Shown one piece after another: positions 28,297 to 38,274 of a stretch of DNA of 64,000 bases (the stretch's first letter is position 1; each line of letters opens with the position of its first letter). A program made the translations under genes and the position numbers. Source of the DNA: Gottfriedia acidiceleris (GTDB lineage Bacteria; Bacillota; Bacilli; Bacillales; Bacillaceae_G); contig NZ_CP096034.1 in NCBI RefSeq assembly GCF_023115465.1, positions 2,914,001-2,978,000 on the forward strand, read 5' to 3'. The notes beneath the pieces are model-generated. The model was not told where the DNA came from, ran no database searches, and was given only the letters and a program-made list of their open reading frames with translations.

Positions 28297-29652
28297 TTAA
28301 CTTATCTTTCGAATTGAACTAGGAATATCTTTCTTATTTTTCTTACGTAAAATACTAATAAAATAACCAATAAAACCACCAATAATAGCTGGAAATATCC
28401 AACCTAAACCTAAACTATACAACGGTAGGTACTTAGTGAAGAAATGATGAATTACTTCAATTTGTATTCCAGCTGAGTTTAATCCATCAAATAGACTCAC
28501 AATAAAAGTTAAGATCAAACTGCCTTGATACACTTCTGACCTACCTTTAAAGGTATAGTGTAAGAATGTTAAGAAAATTAAGGATATAGCGATAGGATAT
28601 AGTGTCATTAATACAGGAATTGAAACTTTAATTAGCTGTGTTAAACCTATATTTGCTATAAGTGTACTAAATACAGTCATAATGATCGCAATTTTTTTGT
28701 AAGAAAGGGCTGGAAACAATTCGTGAAAAAAAGTAGAACAAGCAGTGATTAGACCTACACTCGTAGTCAAACATGCCACTGTAATCATTAAACCTAATAA
28801 TATTGCCCCATAAGAACCAAAATAATAGTCTGAAACTTTCGCTAAAACTTCAGCTCCATTATCTAATCGACCAAGTTTCTCAACACTTGAAGCGCCCATA
28901 TAAGAAAGAGCAGAATAGATTATTGCTAAAAGTGAAGCAGCTATTGCTGTTGACTTTCCACAAACGATCATTAGCTGTTTTTTAGAAGTAACTCCTTTTC
29001 CCTTAATTGCGTTTACAATAATAATTCCAAAAACAAAAGCTACAAGAGCATCCATTGTTAAATAGCCTTCTTGGAAACCTTTAAAAAACACATTTGTTGT
29101 GTATCCTTTAAATGGCTCTTGAAATTTCCCAATTGGATGAACAATAGCGATTACAACAAGCAATCCGATAAATGTTAATTTAATAGGAGTAAGAAATTTT
29201 CCTACGACATCAATAATCTTTGTAGGATTAAGTGATAACAAGCAGGTAACTGTGAAAAATAAGATTGTAAATATGATTAGTGCACCAGGACTTGCATCAT
29301 TTGATAAAAAAGGTTTAACGCCAATTTCAAACGATACATTCCCTGATCTAGGGATAGCAAAAAAAGGACCAATTGCTAGATAAAGAACCGTAGTAAATAC
29401 AATACCAAACAACGGATGTACACGTCTAGCTAAAGATTGCAAATTTTTTTCACCTGAAAAAACAAAAGCTGTAACACCTAATAATGGTAATCCAACTCCA
29501 GTAACTAAAAAGCCAGCATTGGCTATCCATATGTTTTTTCCGGCTAACTGTCCGAGTATGGGTGGAAAAATTAGATTTCCAGCTCCAAAAAACAGTGCAA
29601 ATAACATAAAACCTAGAATGATTATAAAAGTATTAGGTACTCTTGGTGACAT
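28297..29652 (-). CDS. brnQ: Branched-chain amino-acid:cation symporter
   Basis: 451 aa from ATG 29652 (CGGAG 9 nt upstream). LIVCS family: [20 protein letters not shown] near the N-terminus is the hallmark, with [16 protein letters not shown] (~100) and about 12 helices. It imports Leu, Ile and Val with Na+. No T-box or CodY-like element could be recognised by eye in 29653-29870. Confidence 0.9.
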   Translation of the reverse strand: MSPRVPNTFIIILGFMLFALFFGAGNLIFPPILGQLAGKNIWIANAGFLVTGVGLPLLGVTAFVFSGEKNLQSLARRVHPLFGIVFTTVLYLAIGPFFAIPRSGNVSFEIGVKPFLSNDASPGALIIFTILFFTVTCLLSLNPTKIIDVVGKFLTPIKLTFIGLLVVIAIVHPIGKFQEPFKGYTTNVFFKGFQEGYLTMDALVAFVFGIIIVNAIKGKGVTSKKQLMIVCGKSTAIAASLLAIIYSALSYMGASSVEKLGRLDNGAEVLAKVSDYYFGSYGAILLGLMITVACLTTSVGLITACSTFFHELFPALSYKKIAIIMTVFSTLIANIGLTQLIKVSIPVLMTLYPIAISLIFLTFLHYTFKGRSEVYQGSLILTFIVSLFDGLNSAGIQIEVIHHFFTKYLPLYSLGLGWIFPAIIGGFIGYFISILRKKNKKDIPSSIRKIS

Positions 29653-29870
29653 AAACAACAACTCCGATTAATAATTTGTATAAAGTTCCCAATTGGACTA
29701 ATTTTCAGACCAAACAATCTTACCTCACATTTTCATCAAATTCAATAAAATAAAATTATAATAAGATATTGTTTCTTCACATTATTATATTTTGTCACAA
29801 ATTTTTCAAATCTATAAAAACCATTCATCGATTCTCTTTAGATTTGTTGCTTGTTTAATTAAATATTAGT

Positions 29871-29906
29871 CAAAAAAGCACCCCAGTTGATAAACTTGTG
29901 TGCTTT
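29871..29906 (-). terminator. Terminator of the MATE pump gene
   Basis: AAAAGCACA / GGGTGCTTTTTTG stem with T-run on the minus strand. Confidence 0.7.
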
Positions 29907-29926
29907 TAGATTCTAGTCCTATTTCC

Positions 29927-31306
29927 CTATTTTTTATGATCAATTGTTATATCTGGCATTTTCTTAAGTTTTCTTAAGTAAGGTATCATTAGAATAGCCC
30001 CCATAAAGAACGTGATCCCCTCAGTAAGTGTTAAAGACCAAATTATGCCATTTAATCCATAAAAATGATGCAAGATGATAACAACTGGAATGAAAAGAAT
30101 ACCTTGTGTAATTGACATTATTCCTGTCGCAAGACCTTCCCCAGACGCTTGGAAGATACTAGTGAATAAACCTGTGAATCCATTAAAAACAGATGATATA
30201 AGTTGCGCTATTAAGATTAATGCTCCAATACTTAGCACAGCTGAATCGTTTGTAAAGAAACCGAGTACTTGAATTTTAAAAAGATATACGATACCACCAA
30301 ATACAATTGAGATCCCACCAATCCATAATGTTAACTCTTTTAATGTTTCATATAGACGCAGTTTATTTTTTCCACCATAGTTATAAGCAATTAAAGAAAT
30401 AGCCCCTATAAATAAACCCATCGTAATAAACTCTGGGAGTTGTGCAATCCTTACTGCAATTCCAAAGCTTGCTACAACATGCTCGCCGTATTCAATGGCA
30501 TAGTTGTTTAATAGTAAAGTTGTAACAATCATAAATGACATTTTAAATAACTCTGGAACACCGACTTTATAGATTTCTAATTGATCGGTCATTGATACTT
30601 TCCAATGCTTTAAGAAACCTCTTAATGTTTCACTTTTTCTTTCTAAAAACCAAATGTAATATATGCTTGCCGCAATATTTGCTAAAACCATTGAAAGGGC
30701 AGCACCCATTACATGAAGGTTTAAAACTAAAATGAATAACACATCAAAAATGATACTAAAAATAACACTAATGAACATGCCATACATTGATTCTTTTGCT
30801 GCACCTTCAGAACGCACAATTTGTTCTAATGCAAAATTCAAAATAAAGGCAAAGCCACCAATAAAAAGCGTGGTTGTATATTGTTTTGTATAAAGCAATG
30901 TTGTAGCGTCCGCTCCCAACAAATGTACAATTGGATTAACAAATAGTAAGGCAATTACTGCAATAATTAATCCACATATAAGGCTCATATAAAAAGCATA
31001 TCCAGCTACTGACTTCCCTTTCTGAAGATTCCCTTCACCTAAGAGACGAGTAACAAAAGTTCCTGCACCAACCCCAAATACATTCCCAATCGCCATTAGT
31101 ACTGTAAAGATCGGTAAGCCTAATGTAATGGCGCTTAACATCGCTGTATCATGAACTAAACCGATAAAAAATACGTTTATTAAGTTATAAATTGTACCAG
31201 CAGAAATCCCGATCATCATTGGAATACATAAACGAGCTAACGATTTACGTATCGGTGCATCTTTTAAATAATAAATATTAGATTGATCTACTTCAAATTC
31301 TTCCAT
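29927..31306 (-). CDS. MATE multidrug efflux pump (MepA-like)
   Basis: 459 aa, 12 predicted helices with the MATE internal duplication (IPMMIGISAGTIYNLINVFF region and KVGVPELFKMSFMIVTTLLL in the second half). Length and the IRKSLARLCIPMM start resemble MepA of Staphylococcus aureus. Exports cationic drugs using Na+ or H+ gradients. A MarR-type regulator lies 121 nt upstream on the same strand, and both promoters carry GTTAG-type inverted repeats, the same arrangement as mepR-mepA. Confidence 0.85.
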   Translation of the reverse strand: MEEFEVDQSNIYYLKDAPIRKSLARLCIPMMIGISAGTIYNLINVFFIGLVHDTAMLSAITLGLPIFTVLMAIGNVFGVGAGTFVTRLLGEGNLQKGKSVAGYAFYMSLICGLIIAVIALLFVNPIVHLLGADATTLLYTKQYTTTLFIGGFAFILNFALEQIVRSEGAAKESMYGMFISVIFSIIFDVLFILVLNLHVMGAALSMVLANIAASIYYIWFLERKSETLRGFLKHWKVSMTDQLEIYKVGVPELFKMSFMIVTTLLLNNYAIEYGEHVVASFGIAVRIAQLPEFITMGLFIGAISLIAYNYGGKNKLRLYETLKELTLWIGGISIVFGGIVYLFKIQVLGFFTNDSAVLSIGALILIAQLISSVFNGFTGLFTSIFQASGEGLATGIMSITQGILFIPVVIILHHFYGLNGIIWSLTLTEGITFFMGAILMIPYLRKLKKMPDITIDHKK

Positions 31307-31364
31307 TATATTCCATCCTCCCGAAACTTATCTTTTTTATTTTATTTTGGTTTAAGATTAAATA

Positions 31365-31378
31365 GTTAGAGTTCTAAC
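31365..31378. promoter_or_regulatory. Probable MarR/MepR operator before the MATE gene
   Basis: GTTAGAGTTCTAAC: half sites GTTAG and CTAAC separated by four bases, matching the palindrome before the regulator gene. A partial repeat ATTCTAATC follows at 31385-31393. Confidence 0.6.
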
Positions 31379-31427
31379 ATTTAGGATTCTAATCATTTAT
31401 CGATACGACCGTAATGGCCGTAGTCAC

Positions 31428-31847
31428 TCAAAGGTTTGAATCAATTTTTTTCAATAGGCGTAAAAATTCATTTTTTTCTTCTTCAGTCAATGACTCTGTT
31501 AATCGTGATTCCATTGCCAAAAACATTTCATCAATCTGATTAACGATTTCTTTCCCTTTATCTAAAACAAAAATTTGCTTCTGCCGTTCGTTATCAGCTT
31601 GAATTTTTCTACCGATATATCCATTCTTTTCAAGTCCTTGAAGCATGCTGGTTATACTTGCACCTCTTCGATTAAATGCATCTGCTAAATCCTTTTGAAT
31701 TAAACCTCGATCCTGATGCTCAGCAATATAACTGATCATCCTACCTTGTTGTGGATTTACATCAAGTTCTTTCGTATGATTTGACAATTGATCCCGTACC
31801 TTATGCATAATGGTACTAAGAAGTCTCGTATAAGGTGTATCAATCAA
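31428..31847 (-). CDS. MarR-family repressor (MepR-like)
   Basis: 139 aa from TTG 31847, chosen because GGAGG is 8 nt upstream; the GTG at 31856 overlaps that site. Winged helix-turn-helix core: QGRMISYIAEHQDRGLIQKD and LADAFNRRGASITSMLQGLE, then the wing GYIGRKIQADNERQKQIF. The DERxRQ-type wing motif is present as DNERQKQ. Likely represses itself and the downstream MATE pump, released by drug ligands. Confidence 0.85.
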   Translation of the reverse strand: MIDTPYTRLLSTIMHKVRDQLSNHTKELDVNPQQGRMISYIAEHQDRGLIQKDLADAFNRRGASITSMLQGLEKNGYIGRKIQADNERQKQIFVLDKGKEIVNQIDEMFLAMESRLTESLTEEEKNEFLRLLKKIDSNL

Positions 31848-31866
31848 ATCGTTCACCTCCGAATAA

Positions 31867-31879
31867 TTAGAATTCTAAC
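31867..31879. promoter_or_regulatory. Probable MarR/MepR operator before the regulator gene
   Basis: TTAGAATTCTAAC, a perfect 12-bp palindrome plus C. A second half (GAATTCTAAC) is at 31931-31940. The remaining part of 31941-32255 shows no recognised feature. Confidence 0.6.
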
Positions 31880-32255
31880 TGTCTGAAACCAATATAACTT
31901 GGTAGGAGTTCTATGTCAATTAAAAAGATCGAATTCTAACAATTAGATTTTTAACTTTTAGGGATTTGTGAAACTTCAAATTGAATCGTTTTTTAACCCA
32001 AAAAAAGATTTATTATGTCATTTGTCCTGTATTTTTACAAGTCTAAAATCATTAACAAAAGAAAGAACAACTACTATTTATCTCTTTAAATATAGGTCTG
32101 TTTAACCAAAGCAATATTATGAACTAAGTTGCAAACCTACCATCTAGTAGAACTATATTTCTCAATTAGTAAAGGGTATCATTACCCAATCGATTACCAC
32201 GTTGAAATTGTCACGTCCTTTCTTGAATGTAAATTGGTTCTCAAAGACTAAAACG

Positions 32256-32332
32256 ATAAAAAAATAAAAGAGCAGTATGCCACTACTATAATACGTAAAA
32301 GTTTCTAAGTATTATAATGCGGATACTGCCCT
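32256..32332 (-). terminator. Terminator of the gnt operon
   Basis: GGGCAGTATCC ... GGCATACTGCTC long stem with an inner AATACTTA/ACGTATTA pairing, then TTTTATTTTTTT on the minus strand. Confidence 0.75.
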
Positions 32333-32388
32333 AATAATTAATTAACCTAAAGTAGGAGAAAAGTAAAACATTCTGCTGGTTATTTCCA

Positions 32389-33735
32389 TTATACGAATAA
32401 ACTTAGTAAAAGAATAAAGATCAATCCGCAAACAGAAATAATTGTTTCTAGTAATGTCCAAGTTAAGAAAGTTTCTTTCATACTTAACCCAAAATATTCT
32501 TTAAACATCCAGAAGCCTGCGTCATTAACGTGTGAAGCGATTAAACTCCCTGCTCCAGTTGCTAGAACGACTAAAGCTAAGTTAGCATCAGAATGACCTA
32601 ACATTGGAATAACTAAACCAGAAGTGGTCAAAGCTGCAACAGTAGCAGAACCTAAGGAAATTCGTAGGATTGCTGCAATAATCCAAGCAAGTAAAATCGG
32701 TGACATTGAAGTTCCTTTGAATAATTCGGCTACGTAATCACCAACACCTCCATCGATTAACACTTGTTTGAAGGCGCCGCCACCTCCGATGATTAATAGC
32801 ATCATCCCAATATGTGTAATTGCAGTTGTACAAGAGTTCATAACTTCTTTAATTGGTATTTTTCTAGCTAATCCCATTGTATAAATTGCCACTAATAATG
32901 AAATAACCATTGCAGTACCAGCATTACCGATAAAGCGAATCCCTACTAGTAAACTATTATCATCAAAACCAATTGTTTTTTGCAGTAAATTAACAATTGT
33001 TGCAAATGACATTAAAATCACAGGAAGTAAAGCTGTAAAAACACTGATTCCAAAACCAGGAGTTTCTTCAAGTTTAAATGTTTTTTGTTCACCTAAAGAT
33101 GCAATATTACCCGTTTTAGTGAAGGATGCTGGTACTAGCTTTTTAGCAAGCTTTGTAAATAAAGGACCTGCGATAAAAACAGTTGGTAAAGCAATAATAA
33201 AACCGTAAAGTAATACTTCACCAATATTTGCATGATATTCACCAGCGATTACAGTTGGACCTGGATGTGGCGGTAAGAAACCATGTGTAACAGATAAAGC
33301 AGCCGCCATTGGAATACCTAAATATAAAATAGAAACTTTTAATTGTTTTGATATGGCAAATACTATCGGAATCAATAATACTAATCCTACTTCGAAGAAT
33401 AGAGCAACACCGATAATGAATGAAGCAGCAACAACTGCCCATTGAATGTTCTTTTCACCGAATTTGTTAACAAGCGTCATCGCAATACGTTGTGCACCAC
33501 CAGAATCTGCGATTAACTTACCAAGCATTGCACCAAGTCCGAAGATTAATGCTAAATGACCAAGTGTTCCGCCTAAGCCAGCTTCAATGGTTGTACCAAT
33601 ATTGTCTGGTTTCATTCCAAGAGCTAAAGCAACTCCAAATGAAACAATAATTAGTGAAAGGAAAGTATTTAATTTTAACTTCATAATTAAAACAAGTAAT
33701 GCGATTATTCCGATTGCAACTATAACTAGTGGCAT
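32389..33735 (-). CDS. gntP: Gluconate:H+ symporter
   Basis: 448 aa from ATG 33735 (GGGGGGA upstream). GntP family with about 12-14 helices; characteristic stretches include LGHLALIFGLGAMLGKLIAD, HGFLPPHPGPTVIAGEY and HVNDAGFWMFKEYFGLS near the end. It imports gluconate. Last gene of gntR-gntK-gntP; the dehydrogenase gene gntZ that follows in B. subtilis is absent here. Confidence 0.93.
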   Translation of the reverse strand: MPLVIVAIGIIALLVLIMKLKLNTFLSLIIVSFGVALALGMKPDNIGTTIEAGLGGTLGHLALIFGLGAMLGKLIADSGGAQRIAMTLVNKFGEKNIQWAVVAASFIIGVALFFEVGLVLLIPIVFAISKQLKVSILYLGIPMAAALSVTHGFLPPHPGPTVIAGEYHANIGEVLLYGFIIALPTVFIAGPLFTKLAKKLVPASFTKTGNIASLGEQKTFKLEETPGFGISVFTALLPVILMSFATIVNLLQKTIGFDDNSLLVGIRFIGNAGTAMVISLLVAIYTMGLARKIPIKEVMNSCTTAITHIGMMLLIIGGGGAFKQVLIDGGVGDYVAELFKGTSMSPILLAWIIAAILRISLGSATVAALTTSGLVIPMLGHSDANLALVVLATGAGSLIASHVNDAGFWMFKEYFGLSMKETFLTWTLLETIISVCGLIFILLLSLFV

Positions 33736-33757
33736 GGAAATCCCCCCCAAAAAATCT

Positions 33758-35302
33758 CTATTTATTTTTATTAATTAATCCTCTTTGATAATTAGCAATC
33801 CGTTTATAATCTTTTTCTAACACTCTCGATAAGCTAATAAAGATTGGCAATAATTCTCGATATTCTCTTACAGCCTCTTCATTAGGAGTATGTTTGTGAG
33901 TATTACCGACCATTTCAGATACTACTTCAAAGGATTCTATTTTTCCTGTTGCATAAAGACCTAAAATACAAGCACCAAGACATGAACTTTCATAGCTTTC
34001 TGGTACGACTACATCTAAATCAAAAATATCAGACATCATCTGACGCCATACATTCGATCTTGCAAACCCACCAGTTGCTTGGATTTTAGATACTGGTCCA
34101 TCCATACATTCAATTAAAGCTAAAAATACTGTGTAAAGATTGTATATAACACCTTCAAGTGCAGAGCGAATCATATGCTCCTTCTTATGTGCCATCGTTA
34201 AGCCGAAAAATGATCCTCGAACATCAGGGTTCCATAATGGTGCACGTTCACCCGCTAAATAAGGATGGAATAACAAGCCATCTGCCCCAGGTTTTACTCC
34301 TTCAGCAATTTTTGTTAATACTTCATATGGATCAATCCCTAATCTTTTTGCAGTTTCGACTTCTGAAGCCGCAAATTCATCACGTATCCAGCGAAAAATC
34401 ATACCGCCATTGTTCACTGGCCCACCAATGACCCAATGTTTTTCCGTTAATGCGTAGCAAAAGATTCGTCCTTTTTCGTCAGTTTGTGGTTTGTCAATAA
34501 TCGTTCGAATTGCCCCACTTGTCCCTATTGTGACTGCAATTTCTCCTTTTCGAATCGCATTCACACCTAGATTGGAAAGTACGCCATCACTTGCACCAAT
34601 TACAAATGGAGTTTGAGGATCAATTCCCATTTGTCTAGCTAAATCAGGGTTACAATTTGTAAAAATCTCAGTAGTAGGTACTAGTCTAGATAGTTGTTCT
34701 GCTGAAATCCCTGCAATTTGTAAAGCTTCCTCATCCCAATCTAATGTTTTAAGATTCATCATACCCATGGCTGAAGCAATCGAATGATCTACAACATATT
34801 GGTCAAAGAATTTTTTAAATACATATTCTTTTATCCCAATATATTTATTCGCTTTTTTTGCGATTTCTGGTCGTTCATTTACAATCCATGTAATCTTGCT
34901 TAAAGGTGACATTGGATGAATAGGAGTTCCTGTTCGTTTGTATATTTCGTGACCATTTAATTCATCTTTAATTTTATGAGTCCAAGTCTCACTTCGATTA
35001 TCTGCCCATGTAATACAAGGCGTTAAAGGTTGATCATTTTCATCCATAGCAATTAGACTATGCATTGCACTACTAAAAGAAATAAATACTATCTCTTTTT
35101 GAGAATGTTGTTTCATAATTTTAGAAATTGCTTGTACTAAAGCTGTAAAGATCTCTTCTGGGTCTTGTTCAGCTGTTGAAATATCAGGTGTATAGAGTGG
35201 GTATCCGATATTCTCTTGCTGGATGACTTCACCTGTTTCAGTAAATAAAACAGCTTTTGTGCTTGTGGTCCCGATGTCTAACCCTAACATATAGTTTGTC
35301 AT
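33758..35302 (-). CDS. gntK: Gluconokinase
   Basis: 514 aa from ATG 35302, which shares one base with the gntR stop (TAATG). FGGY carbohydrate kinase: LGLDIGTTSTKAVLF phosphate-binding loop at the N-terminus, VIGASDGVLSNLG (~245), and GALEGV-like RSALEGVIYNLY and ATGGFARSNVWRQMMSDIFD in the C-terminal half. Phosphorylates gluconate to 6-phosphogluconate. Placed between its regulator and the gluconate importer. Confidence 0.93.
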   Translation of the reverse strand: MTNYMLGLDIGTTSTKAVLFTETGEVIQQENIGYPLYTPDISTAEQDPEEIFTALVQAISKIMKQHSQKEIVFISFSSAMHSLIAMDENDQPLTPCITWADNRSETWTHKIKDELNGHEIYKRTGTPIHPMSPLSKITWIVNERPEIAKKANKYIGIKEYVFKKFFDQYVVDHSIASAMGMMNLKTLDWDEEALQIAGISAEQLSRLVPTTEIFTNCNPDLARQMGIDPQTPFVIGASDGVLSNLGVNAIRKGEIAVTIGTSGAIRTIIDKPQTDEKGRIFCYALTEKHWVIGGPVNNGGMIFRWIRDEFAASEVETAKRLGIDPYEVLTKIAEGVKPGADGLLFHPYLAGERAPLWNPDVRGSFFGLTMAHKKEHMIRSALEGVIYNLYTVFLALIECMDGPVSKIQATGGFARSNVWRQMMSDIFDLDVVVPESYESSCLGACILGLYATGKIESFEVVSEMVGNTHKHTPNEEAVREYRELLPIFISLSRVLEKDYKRIANYQRGLINKNK

Positions 35303-36027
35303 TATTCCTGTTCTACTCCTTTTGAAAACATTTGTTGAGATCTCCATAGATCTTCTACTTTTCCTTGAACATCATCAAAGTTTTGATGTAAGGATTGAAT
35401 CATAAGGTCTCTATTCTTCGTACCAATTGCATCAATATATAATTGATGATTTTCGACTATTCGTTGAAAGTCTTCGTAATTTTCTTTAAACCGTACTCGC
35501 ATTGATAAAAGTATAAACGCTTCCATAACTGGTTTTGCATTATTCCAGATCATCAAAATATAAGAATGATCAATCGCTCGAATAATCGTTTCATGGAATA
35601 ATACATCTTGAAATGAAAACTCATCGGCATCTTGATATTTAATGGCAATTTTCATCATTTCAAGAATTTTACTCAGTTCCATAACCAATTCTTTTGTGTC
35701 TAATTTTACCAACCGTTCAAATACAAAAGTTTCGATTAGTAATCGCACATCATATATTTCTTCTATCTCTTTTTCAGTTAATCCAATAACAACTGCACCC
35801 ATTCTTTCTAAACGAATTAAATTTTCAGATGCTAAAGTTTTTAATGCCTCTCTAATTGGAGAACGACTTACATTAAAATCGGTAGCCAATTTATTTTCTG
35901 ACAACTTGGTACCGCTTTCAATTAGACCAGAAATTATCTGCATCCTTAATTCATATGTTACACGATCACCAGCTGAAACTTTTGATAGCCATTTTTCCGG
36001 ATAAAGATTCTTCTTTAATTCTGTCAT
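35302..36027 (-). CDS. gntR: Gluconate operon repressor
   Basis: 241 aa from ATG 36027 (GAAGGTG upstream). N-terminal winged helix DYELRMQI-like VTYELRMQIISGLIESG and LSENKLATDFNVSRSPIREA (~30-70), then an FCD ligand domain with conserved YDVRLLIETFVFERL and FHETIIRA. The founding GntR of B. subtilis binds an identical operator. Gluconate should release it. First gene of the operon. Confidence 0.93.
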   Translation of the reverse strand: MTELKKNLYPEKWLSKVSAGDRVTYELRMQIISGLIESGTKLSENKLATDFNVSRSPIREALKTLASENLIRLERMGAVVIGLTEKEIEEIYDVRLLIETFVFERLVKLDTKELVMELSKILEMMKIAIKYQDADEFSFQDVLFHETIIRAIDHSYILMIWNNAKPVMEAFILLSMRVRFKENYEDFQRIVENHQLYIDAIGTKNRDLMIQSLHQNFDDVQGKVEDLWRSQQMFSKGVEQE

Positions 36028-36053
36028 AAGTTCACCTTCATTCCCATACGAGT

Positions 36054-36071
36054 ATACTTGTATACAAGTAT
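36054..36071. promoter_or_regulatory. GntR operator
   Basis: ATACTTGTATACAAGTAT, an exact 18-bp palindrome 27 nt upstream of gntR. This is the operator known for the B. subtilis gnt operon. Confidence 0.9.
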
Positions 36072-36092
36072 TATAAAACAAAATTAAATAAA

Positions 36093-36106
36093 TGCAAGCG
36101 CTTTTA
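36093..36106. promoter_or_regulatory. Probable CcpA cre site of the gnt operon
   Basis: TGCAAGCGCTTTTA, 22 nt upstream of the GntR operator, differs from the cre consensus only at the penultimate base. Catabolite repression of gnt is known in B. subtilis. From 36107 to 36295 nothing else is recognised. Confidence 0.6.
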
Positions 36107-36295
36107 TTCAACTTGCTCCACTATGTAGTAGATTTTGAATATCATGAACAATTTATTACTACAAGTTTATTTAATACGACGCACTCGCCAGTTAAGAATT
36201 CCCTAGTAATTATTTGTGACTATCCACCGTTTAGGAATCCTATAACATCAATAGATTAGGGCATTAGAAATACCTTTGTAGTGCCTTTTAGAAAT

Positions 36296-36336
36296 AAAAA
36301 AAGAACATGAAGAATAAAATCATTATGTTCTTTTTT
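36296..36336. terminator. Bidirectional terminator-like hairpin
   Basis: AAAAAAAGAACATGA / TTATGTTCTTTTTT. It lies in the 494-nt gap between the gnt operon and the sedolisin gene. Confidence 0.65.
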
Positions 36337-36473
36337 ATAAAATGATCTAGTTACCATTATTCCCACATATTTCCACATGGATTGAGGTATTATTGAAAAA
36401 CTTTTTTATATGATTATTTCACCCTCTAAAGGATTAGACGTGAATTTAAGATTGACTCTTATTTTCTATCTAA

Positions 36474-36510
36474 AAACAAAAATGACAGCCTCCAATATTT
36501 GGAGACTGCC
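36474..36510 (-). terminator. Terminator of the sedolisin gene
   Basis: GGCAGTCTCC / GGAGGCTGTC, loop AAATATT, then ATTTTTGTTTTT on the minus strand. Confidence 0.8.
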
Positions 36511-36521
36511 GATATACTACT

Positions 36522-38234
36522 TTAAAACCCATTTATATCGCGAATTAAATTATATGCATCTGGTGTCCCAATACCTGAAGCCATATCATAGCCAGATGTA
36601 GCCGGATAATACAAGTTTGTTCCAGACGTAATATCATGATAAGCTGCATACTTCTGAGTTGTATTAAAGACTTGATAAAGAGTTGGATTTGCTTGACCAA
36701 GGTTGCCCTTGCCATTTGCTTGTGCAAATTGATTATTGAGTGCAGCGATTCCTGCCCATAATGGTGCGGCAGCTGATGTTCCCCCGACTACATGCCAAGC
36801 ACCTCCAGTATAGATTGAATATCCCGTGTTCGGGTCGGCAGCTGCCGATACATCTGGAACCTCCCTTTTACCATTCGAATAACTGTTTTGGACACCAGGA
36901 CCTGACTGGAATGACGGCATAGCATAAACTTTAGATAATCCTCCACCGTCACCTGATTTGGTTGTTTTATTACTCCATACGGATTCTGAACTATATGAAG
37001 TACCGCTTATATTCAGGTGAGTTCCACCAACTCCAGTCACATAAGGGTCATTTGCGGGACTATCAACCTCTAAAGTTCTACCTCCAGAATCGTAGGCACC
37101 ATTGTCTCCAGACGCAGCAAAAATACTTTGTCCTTGAGCAGCAAATTGTTGGAATATGGTATGTAAGCTATTCATCGTTGCAGTTGCTTCATGCTGCTCG
37201 CCGATCCCCCAGCTGACAGAAATTGATTTTGCCGTATTATCAGAGGCAATTTTTTGATAAGTATCAATTAAGCCTTGGGCGCTATTTGGCCCTTCGTATA
37301 CAACCACTTGTGCTTTTGGCGCAATTGCATTGATTACTTCAATATCAAGTTCAACCTCAATTGCACCTTGACCGGCAGCACCACTATAACCATCAATATA
37401 TACATTTGTTGGTGCAGGGCTTCCTAGGCCATAGTAGTTGTTATAAGTACTAATGTTAGTTGCTTTATATCCATCCAACTCCATGACTGCTACAGTTTGG
37501 CCAGATCCAGTATATCCGGCAGTTGACAGTGGGTTAATATCGTAAGCACCTTTTAATTCAGCCGGTGTATAACCGCCAGCTGGACCACTGCCCACTTTCG
37601 GTGTCACTCCTTTATTCAGTTGTGAGACTTGCATTGATGAGCTACTAATTTTCGAATGTGTATAATGTGGTTCATTATTGAGACCTTCAACATTTGTAAT
37701 CACCCCAGAAAATTCAGCGGGAATGGAAGGAGCTTGCTCATTGGCATAATAGGTTTCGCCATTTGAATCTTTATAGTTATTTATGGTTACACCAAAAGTA
37801 TCCTCCATTTGACCAATGGTGCCACTGACGGTAATAAAGGCGTTATTGGAAGAAACATTTTCTACTTTAAAGCCTTGACCTGTCAAATAGCTTTTAACAT
37901 TAGCAACAGTTGTATCAGTTGGTCCATATTGATTTTTAAATTCGTCGGGAGTTAAGTATTTCTTGTAGTTGATGGAATCAGGGTTCTTTAAGCTGGCAAT
38001 ATAATGATCCAGTTTATCGCTGTTTCTTAGCTGAAGGGCAATAGTAATAGAAGCTTTTGAGTTGCGGTTTGTGTGACCAATGGCAGTGCCGTGATTTGCA
38101 GCGATTGGAGCTGCCTGAATAAGTTGTACATGTTTGGAAGCTGCCGCAAAAGTTGAGCCTCCTGGGAAATACATCGATAATGTTAACAAAGAAGCAACAG
38201 TCGGTACTAATAATTTTCGGTTTCTTTTTTTCAT
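36522..38234 (-). CDS. Secreted sedolisin / kumamolisin-like serine-carboxyl protease (S53)
   Basis: 570 aa. Signal peptide at 1-32 (KKRNRK, hydrophobic core, TFAAA). Pro-domain about 40-190 (ITIALQLRNSDKLDHYIASL ... YLTPDEFKNQYGPT). The catalytic domain follows from about 215 (GYTPAELKGAYDINPL). The S53 catalytic Glu and Asp are in AIEVELDIEVINAIAPKA (~290), the SWGIGE and AASGDNGAYDSGG (oxyanion Asp) motifs follow, and the nucleophile Ser is in GGTSAAAPLWAG (~487). The calcium site is at the end (YHDITSG ... SGYDMASGIGTPD). Acid-active extracellular endopeptidase. ATG with AGGAGAGG upstream; a long unusual leader precedes it. Confidence 0.92.
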   Translation of the reverse strand: MKKRNRKLLVPTVASLLTLSMYFPGGSTFAAASKHVQLIQAAPIAANHGTAIGHTNRNSKASITIALQLRNSDKLDHYIASLKNPDSINYKKYLTPDEFKNQYGPTDTTVANVKSYLTGQGFKVENVSSNNAFITVSGTIGQMEDTFGVTINNYKDSNGETYYANEQAPSIPAEFSGVITNVEGLNNEPHYTHSKISSSSMQVSQLNKGVTPKVGSGPAGGYTPAELKGAYDINPLSTAGYTGSGQTVAVMELDGYKATNISTYNNYYGLGSPAPTNVYIDGYSGAAGQGAIEVELDIEVINAIAPKAQVVVYEGPNSAQGLIDTYQKIASDNTAKSISVSWGIGEQHEATATMNSLHTIFQQFAAQGQSIFAASGDNGAYDSGGRTLEVDSPANDPYVTGVGGTHLNISGTSYSSESVWSNKTTKSGDGGGLSKVYAMPSFQSGPGVQNSYSNGKREVPDVSAAADPNTGYSIYTGGAWHVVGGTSAAAPLWAGIAALNNQFAQANGKGNLGQANPTLYQVFNTTQKYAAYHDITSGTNLYYPATSGYDMASGIGTPDAYNLIRDINGF

Positions 38235-38274
38235 CCTTACACCTCTCCTTAGTTCCTAAATAAGGTTGTTCTTA

